This document shows positions 57,644 through 64,000 of a stretch of 64,000 bases of DNA, piece after piece (the first letter of the stretch is position 1; each line of letters starts with the position of its first letter). The notes beneath the pieces were generated by a model. That model made no database searches. It had not been told where the DNA came from and saw only the letters and a list, made by a program, of their open reading frames with translations. The translations under genes and the position numbers were made by a program. The stretch lies in NCBI GenBank assembly GCA_944990035.1, contig CALYLX010000150.1:434001-498000 (forward strand), given 5' to 3'. Source of the stretch: Clitopilus passeckerianus. Lineage: Eukaryota; Basidiomycota; Agaricomycetes; Agaricales; Entolomataceae.

Positions 57644-59168
57644 TACTAACCTCATCCAATCTCGATATTAGATGCGCCCCCTTGTCTGTCTCATTATCCC
57701 GACTTCGTTCTTGCATTGTCGTCGCACCTTTGCATCACTTATACCTCCTCTCCCAACTCTCGTCTGTATGTGTTTGTGTTTTCGTATCATCTCACTCTTG
57801 TATCACCTCATTCCGTTCTCGTACTTGCGCCGCATTGCTTAAACCTACCGGCACTAACATTACCTCTCTTCCGGAAAATTCCTACGAAGCTACCTCACAT
57901 ACCAGATGGATGAACTCTTCCATATTAATTACTTCCTATTCACCCACGTACCGCGAAAAAACAAAGGACTATGTATTACTATTATAACTATACTTATTAT
58001 ACCTTTCATTGGGATTTTCAGTTTCAATTTCAACACGTTTCCCAGCATGGGCGTTGAATAAAGAATTCTCTGCAATGGGATTGGTCGTACGACTTTCGCC
58101 TCAAGGGGGAACCCTCCTTGATGATCTTCACTGGCCCTTCTTGATGATCTATGCTGCTCTGATAGTCACGATCGTCGTTGCCAACGGCCGCCACCATAGG
58201 TCTGCTGAGTGCTGCTCGGCTGGACGTCTTGTTTGGACCTTGGACCGATGCTTTTCGGCTAAAAAGCCACCGAGGCCATTAATGAAAAGCCCCGACATCT
58301 CCAATCGTGTAACCTCAAGGAAACTCTCCAGTCTTCTAGCCCACAACAGAATCAATCCGTGATCTACAGTGTCGAGGAGAACTAGCTACTAGCTGATATG
58401 ATTTACCTTGGCCCAAGCTTCTTTCGAGTTGCTATCATTGGAAGAAATGTTTTGCGTGGTCTGGAGGCTTCTGTAAGTGATTGTACACTGGGTTCAATAT
58501 TTATCTCCCGTAAGTTCCGGGACTTGGGTTGATTGTCTCGAGATTCGAGAAGAGACTTCACAGCTTCCACGCGGTTGCGGCTTTGTTCTCGCTACTCGAT
58601 GTCACATATCAGAGGAAAGGTTTGTTTTCGATCAGCGGCTTGTATCGCCTGAGTTGGGTTCACCCAACCTCGAGCAGTACTTGATCCAGAAATGAATTCA
58701 GGCCCTCTGATATCAGCGAGGGCTGTGCCGTGTGTCTCTATAAACCCTGGTACCCGCTTTCTGAGCGCAACTGCCGATGATTTTAGGGGATATTCCTCGA
58801 GACCAATCGATCATGAGGCCGAGCATGTTCTGCCCGACATCTGTCGACCATGGATATGAAGAAACGAACCAGTTCTACCGTAATTTCTGCTTCACCTATT
58901 GGGCATGTCCGCGAGATCGGTCGCCTGAATTCAATAGCCATTGAACCCGTATTTTTGGATAACAGTGACATCGGCAAAAAAATCTCGAAGGGTACACCGT
59001 CGCGCTGAGCATTTGCGCCTCCGTGGTCTTCGGGGGGACTGAGGGCAATGTGCGGGTGACATCATTGTTCTCACAGCTGTAAACCTGTTTACGTAAATCT
59101 TCGTCTTCACCCAAACTATCTACGGTCGATTGGCAGCCTGTGGGTGTAGAGATAGAACCCTAAGGATT
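57644..59168. other. Intergenic region between the bHLH gene and TAN1
   Basis: About 1.5 kb. The first part is the bHLH 3' UTR (TC-rich, then AT-rich near 57970). No ORF here shows a recognised domain. Confidence 0.5.
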
Positions 59169-60443
59169 ATGGCGGACAAACGCAAGGCACCGGCAAATCA
59201 AGGAGATAGGAAAAAGAAGAAATACCGATCTGTAGGTCGAAGGCTATGAAAGAGGCAACTTGGATCTCATGTCATGAATTCTAATCGTCAAGGATGGAAC
59301 GCCGATATGGGCTAAACGATATATCGACGGACCCGGAATATGGGTGAGCTGTAAGCTACTCTATATCACTTGTGCTCATGAGCGCTGATGGTTGTGAAGG
59401 TGTGAAAGGGAAAGAAAGCGCTGCTGTATCCGAGTGCTACGATCTCTTCAATGCTGTGGGTACAAGTCTCGGAATCAAGTTCTGGTGACCGGCTAAAGCA
59501 CGTAGCAAGGTTGCTTCAGAAGTTTGGCCCGAAGAGAATGCCCAATCAGGTGGTCAAGATGACAACTCGGACGATTCGGCCGGAGAAGAGCTTTCGATTG
59601 AAGATCAGATTGCTAGGGAGATCTCTGCGTTGAAGAAGCCGAAGGTAGAACCACGGTTTGGTGCGCAATCACGCCTGAGATTACCAAGTTAGTCCCTCAA
59701 GCCGTGCCCACAGTCAATTGCCAGACGAATACACAATGCGGTGAGACAAGATTATTACCTTGGTTAATTTGGCTCTAAATGTAATTCACAGTTGCGTTCA
59801 TATCCTCGAAATTCCCAGTCGAGCCGGTCGATCTGGTGTACAAAATCGTAGAAAGAATTCAAAAATCTGGACTGGCTGGTTCAAGGTCGGCAAAACCAAA
59901 AACAGGACCTCTTTGAAGCTAACATTGACTCAGATTTATTCATCGACTGCTGCCAGTCTCCGATTCCTGCGTTGCGAACGTGCCTGAGGTACAGGCACTC
60001 TGCCGCAAAACGCTAACAGATTTTCTCTCCAAACAAAATGAGGAAAAGCTCACAGTAGGTTTCCCTTGAGATTCCTAGCCTACGTGTCGTTGTTAACTTA
60101 AACCTCAGTACAAAATTGAGCTAAGGATGCGAAATCACTCGACGATGACTCGCCAAGAAGTCATCCAAAAGATCGCTGAATGTGTCCCTCAGCCACATAC
60201 GGTCTCCCTTGAGAACCCTGACTTCTTCATACTGATCGAAGTTTTCAAGGTCAGTATCCTGCTTCATTTCTTAGTCGAACACTTCCTAACCTTCGCACGC
60301 AGAGTGTATGCGGCATATCTGTTGTCAGGGATTATTACAAGCATTTGAAGTTCAACCTCATGGAGTTAGCGAACAAGAAAGCGGAAGGCACTAATGTTCC
60401 ACCAAAACGCGTCGATGATGTATCTAGGCCTGACCCGCAATAA
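59169..60443 (+). CDS. TAN1: TAN1 / THUMPD1, tRNA ac4C12 cofactor
   Basis: THUMP-domain protein that works with the acetyltransferase Kre33/NAT10 to make N4-acetylcytidine at position 12 of tRNA-Ser and tRNA-Leu. Exons 59169-59231, 59293-59350, 59400-59455, 59510-59660, 59714-59740, 59792-59885, 59934-60054, 60109-60249 and 60303-60443 give 283 aa. The gene is invisible as one long ORF. Motifs: YIDGPGIWVSCVKGKE, ELSIEDQIAREISALKKP, VYKIVERIQKSG, RFIHRLLPVSDSCVAN, YKIELRMRNHSTMTR (THUMP) and SVCGISVVRDYYKHLKFNL at the end. The Lys-rich N-terminus may be a nuclear signal. Confidence 0.94.
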
Positions 60444-61808
60444 TCGATTGGTTGATAGACTAAGAAGCAATTTATCTCAATCTCCACATCAGGTGGCGCA
60501 CACTGTTGTCACTTGAGGCCTTCCTTCAATTGATGGCAAAGCCACAAGGCTTTCCCCCCTGGCCTTTCGCAATGAAAGGATAATGCAAGCATTATTCTGT
60601 GACTCCTCAGCCCACGGTAAGCGTCTTGCACACTCACTTGAGTCCAGAAAGTCGTGTATACCACGGAATAATACCAGGCTAAAGGTACACTTGACCGTGT
60701 TGAGGTGGATCCGGTCCGACATCCATGGTCCAGGCGTCCAGGCAGGAAATTCTACGATGTAATTCCAAATAATCAGAGTTATTCTTCCGAATTTCAAAGC
60801 CTCGCGTTGTTGGCAGTGCTGTGGACGGCGTTGCGGCCAATCCGAACTCACACCCAAGCAGAGATCTCCGACCACTGAAGGTCCCAAAACAAGAAGCACG
60901 TGTTCTGGCTTCAGCAAAACTCGCCAACAGGATGACCCCATTCTGCTAAAGCTGTAATAGCATGGCCATACTGCGAAGTATTGCCCTTGCGAATAAGGTG
61001 ACCGAATCGGATGGAGCATCCCTTCGAATTTTCCAGGGGGGGAAGAGTAAAGCTCATGTTCGATTTTTTCTTTATCTAGGAATTGCCACAGCGGAGATGC
61101 ACAACACATGTCCGTGCACGACGTAGATTTTGCTGACATCACGGAGGACAACACTAGCATAAAACCGAAAATGTCCGCAAAATCAGTGCATGCGAGGGTG
61201 TAAACGACGAACGTTTATCCTTGTAGTATTTTCGGCGGAACTTGAGGCTAGTCATAGAAGACGGCATGGCTAGTTTTTAGTCGCTTCTTCAGCCACAAAG
61301 TGATAGCATATGGGATGCACGGATCGGCAGGGGGCTCCCATCGGGAAAATGACAGTATAATGGGGTGTAGTCGCATTATGAATCTACAACTAAGCTTCTT
61401 GGTAGTAACCGGACCGGGGATGCATAGTTAAGACGAGGTAGGGGATAATCAATATATAGATTATAGGGCTTGAGTCTATGCAAGGTAACACGTGGGAGAG
61501 AACGTAGAGTGAATGGTTGCTGAAATGAGATGGTGGGTGCATCCTGTCACGTCTCTTCAAAGTGCTTCATTGAAAGACAAGAAAGGATGGAGTTGAATCT
61601 GGTGTAGGGTATAATGAAAACAAATCGAACAGCTGTAATGTAGAAATGCATGCAAGTAAAGCTTGATCGAGAAAGGTTCTATGAATGGGGATGAGGGCAG
61701 GCAAGCCAGGTGCCCTCGTCAATCTTCGTTATCGTTCCTTGAATTAGTGGAACCTGGCGCACGTGGAGTACGTAGCGGTCGCCGTCAAAGGGCTTCCGGC
61801 CACGGCGG
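60444..61808. other. Convergent region with an unassigned 223-codon ORF
   Basis: About 1.37 kb between the stops of TAN1 and the Nudix gene. The minus-strand ORF 60489-61160 is unusually long for chance (223 codons) but is rich in Cys, Trp and Ser, has no recognisable motif and no convincing neighbouring exon. It could be a lineage-specific gene, a remnant, or chance. Confidence 0.35.
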
Positions 61809-62360
61809 TTACCGCGGCTGGGAAGGGTTCAATGAGGATAATTTCAGGCCTTGCGCCAGCTCAGCCTTCCACTCCAACCTTCGGACAGCTTCAGCGTAGT
61901 CGACCCACTCCCTCCGCCGTTCTCGGCACTCCATCCAAGTTTGGTCGAGTGTGGACACCTCGAGCTCGTAAAAGTGGTATGTTGATGCCGGCGAAGGAAT
62001 TGTTGTTACGAAGCGAGTAATCTTGCCACGTACGCCCGCTGTTGGAAGGATACAATGGAAGCAGGGGGAGAGTATTAGGTGATGGCGAGACGGAAAGAGG
62101 AATAGGTAGGACCTTCTTCCAAAGCCTCACGCGAGGCAGCAGCCTCCAACACTACATCTGAGGATTCCCATCCACCTTTGGGTACTGAGAAAATTCAAAC
62201 GTTCATCAGTTTCCATGACATACAGCGCCATGACTGGTCACTTACAAACCCAGTTATTTGGGCGTTTACGGCTGGTGATGACGAGTATCTTCCCAGCCTG
62301 CCGAGAGATAGGGATGGCGCAGCACACGACACGGGGTGTAGCACGTCCTTTGGTACCCAT
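61809..62360 (-). CDS. APS1: Nudix hydrolase, diphosphoinositol polyphosphate phosphohydrolase type
   Basis: Exons in coding order 62360-62246, 62184-62113 and 62038-61809 give 138 aa. The sequence starts MGTKGRATPRVVCCAIPI; the Nudix box is split over exons and reads GGWESSDVVLEAAASREALE followed by EAGV, matching GX5EX7REUXEEXGU with all catalytic Glu residues. LPKGGWE before the box is typical of the Aps1/DIPP group, which hydrolyses inositol pyrophosphates and diadenosine polyphosphates. The C-terminal WVDYAEAVRRLEWKAELAQG is the usual helix. Length fits. Minus-strand frames over this region otherwise show only fragments because of the two introns. Confidence 0.9.
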
Positions 62361-63161
62361 GATGCAAGACAAGTTTGAGGTAGAACGAAGAGTCAGGAAT
62401 TGACAGTGGTAGTGGTCAAGTTGTGAAGTAAGGCTGAGGTGTTAGCCGGCTTCACAATTGCATTGACTGAAGTGGCGATGTCGAGTTCCGGATAATTTTC
62501 GATAAGTGCGACGTGGTGTATCAATGTGGCGCTTCTGGGTGAAAGTGGATGTAACTGGAGTTCTCCAGACAACGTGTATACACTTCAGAGGACGTTACTC
62601 CAGAGCGATCTCTAGTCAGAGGACTTTATCCTGACGACAAAATCAAGTTAATCCGAGTGAGGACCAGGACCAAGAACCAAAATTAACCTGGCAGCGAGCA
62701 GAGGTCTCTAAAATGACCTTCTGAAAGGAGCGGTCAAGGCCAGACGGCGATGGTGATGGTAGCGGACAGAGATTTAAGCCGCGAGAGGGTCAGTGTCACA
62801 GTAAAGACAGGAAAATATAAACTGTTAGACTTTTGTTTTTTAGTAGCAACTGAGCATTACGTAGCAACTTTCCGACTGCCTAATTCGGTTCACGCACGTT
62901 CTTCGGCTTCGCTGCCGGATTTGATCGTCCGCTGTAACTTTCCGTCTTTCCAACCGCGCTCTCCTTCGAGTCAAATGAATTACAGGCCAAGTCATGGCTT
63001 AAATAGGTACATGGGAATCCTCAAAGCCGATCGTACGTTAAGCGTGGTTCAACTCTGGACCATGTACATAGTAAATACGCCTCTTCACTCATTCCACCTA
63101 TGCAGGGAAAACATAAATTAGTTGAGAGTCTACCACCAAATTCGACAGTAGGAATTATGAC
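62361..63161. other. Intergenic region between the Nudix and ZIP genes
   Basis: About 800 bp. Contains the Nudix promoter and the ZIP 3' UTR. ORF 62750-63121 (plus) has no recognised domain. Confidence 0.5.
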
Positions 63162-64000
63162 TCACGCGACCAAAAACATGCACACGACACCAACGGCCAT
63201 GGCAGCAAACTGTCATAGGAACAGCAATCCATCAGCATTCCCCCCGAGTTCGAGCATTCGCAACTTCGTACCTCTCGGAGCGCCTGCTTGGCACTTTTAC
63301 TTTCCGCCAGCAACCTGAATGGGGATTGAAGGTAAATTAGCCACCACACGGTTCCGGTCTCTAAGCCTCCATAACTTGGAGAAACGTGAGATCACTAACG
63401 TTGGTAAAACGGCTACCGCTCCTATATACAGGAAGCCCCCAGCAACGAAAGGTATCACCTGTGTAAACGGGCATGCATTAAGCAAGCAATAGGTGATACA
63501 TGAACAGAAGTCATACTAGATCCGACCATTGAGCGGTTGTTCCTAACAATCCATCTGCGTCTTGTCTCACGCCAGCGGCAAGGTTCTGTGATGAGTGAGT
63601 GGTTCCAGATGCAGTGGCGTTGTGCACGGCAATTCCGATAAACGTCCTGTCAGTCAGAGATCAGTCCGAGTACTGACTCAGAATCTGGGCGATCGACACT
63701 AACCCAACCTGAACAATCGGATTAGAAATAATAGTGGGGCCAATGACTAGCGACTTACGAAGGCCCCAACTGCTGTCAAGAATTGGGACTGCATGGCTTG
63801 CCTTTTGGTGAAGCCACTTCGGATGAGGATGGAGTAATCCGCGATTTCATGGGGGATCTCGTGCGCGAAGCATGCAAGTGTTGTGGTCGCTCCAATCATT
63901 GGGGACGCGTAGAATGACGCAGCCATCCTTGAGAGACAGTATGTGAGAAAGAGGAAAATGAGGAAGAACGTCATATCCTCACGCCAGTCCGTCCGTTCTG
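63162..64000 (-). CDS. ZIP zinc transporter (SLC39A7/KE4-like), C-terminal part
   Basis: The 5' end lies beyond the window. Segments in coding order: 64000-63983, 63927-63759, a 5-nt exon 63708-63704, 63646 to about 63519, an exon near 63460 with IPFVAGGFLYIGAVAVLP, then one with LLAESKSAKQALRE, and the last ending at 63162. The first exon ends TDGLA, part of the ZIP HNxTDGLA metal motif. HEIPHEIADYSILIRSGF is the second transmembrane metal site (HEXPHE). It ends FAAMAVGVVCMFLVA. The group moves zinc from ER or Golgi to cytosol. The 5-nt exon (GTTGG) joins GAF to VGTFIGIAVH in phase. Confidence 0.92.

Noticed and set aside
1..64000. CRISPR arrays, rRNA, integrated viral or organellar DNA
   Set aside because: No regular direct repeats, conserved rRNA segments, or viral or organellar genes were seen anywhere in the window.

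Overview
This is a nuclear segment of a filamentous basidiomycete, most likely an Agaricomycete (mushroom-type) genome. The evidence is dense intron-rich genes with introns of about 45-65 nt, typical GT..AG ends, very short exons, and mushroom-style gene families such as TKL kinases with an HGDLKG catalytic loop, AIG1-like GTPases and an HSP70-like ATPase family. No prokaryotic, viral or organellar feature was seen. Exon borders below were worked out by hand from splice sites, reading phase and family conservation, so single borders may be off.

Layout. 1-14.7 kb is a compact conserved block: a paladin-type phosphatase (5' cut by the window edge), an L-arabinokinase-like GT-B protein, a vacuolar amino-acid transporter (AVT3/4 type), a peroxiredoxin-like protein with long extensions, an aldo/keto reductase, eIF6, the complex I assembly methyltransferase NDUFAF7 and a FRA10AC1 homologue. 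14.8-28.4 kb is an accessory block: five AIG1/GIMAP-like GTPase genes on the minus strand (three intact, one clear pseudogene, one diverged or broken), interrupted by a 3.4 kb gene-poor stretch with a probable TA-flanked MITE. It ends in a plus-strand gene that fuses a TKL protein kinase to the same GTPase domain.

30-53 kb returns to conserved genes: a small phosphoprotein-like hypothetical, Ctf8, an Atg15-type lipase, neutral trehalase, a coiled-coil protein, an HSP70/HSPA12-like ATPase joined to a 676-residue disordered tail with 14 WG motifs, an F-box protein, eIF5, capping protein beta, a PPIL3-type cyclophilin and a divergent G-alpha subunit. 53.4-56.6 kb is a long non-coding stretch upstream of a bHLH factor. 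The right end holds TAN1, a Nudix/diphosphoinositol phosphohydrolase and a ZIP zinc transporter cut by the window edge.

Most genes here are independent housekeeping units. The coherent accessory system is the GTPase array: six copies share one 34-nt exon that encodes the P-loop, and one copy carries its own kinase, which looks like a signalling or intracellular-defence module. Several otherwise conserved genes (Atg15, Cap2, possibly the HSP70-like gene) show single-base frame breaks, so some apparent pseudogenization may be assembly error.
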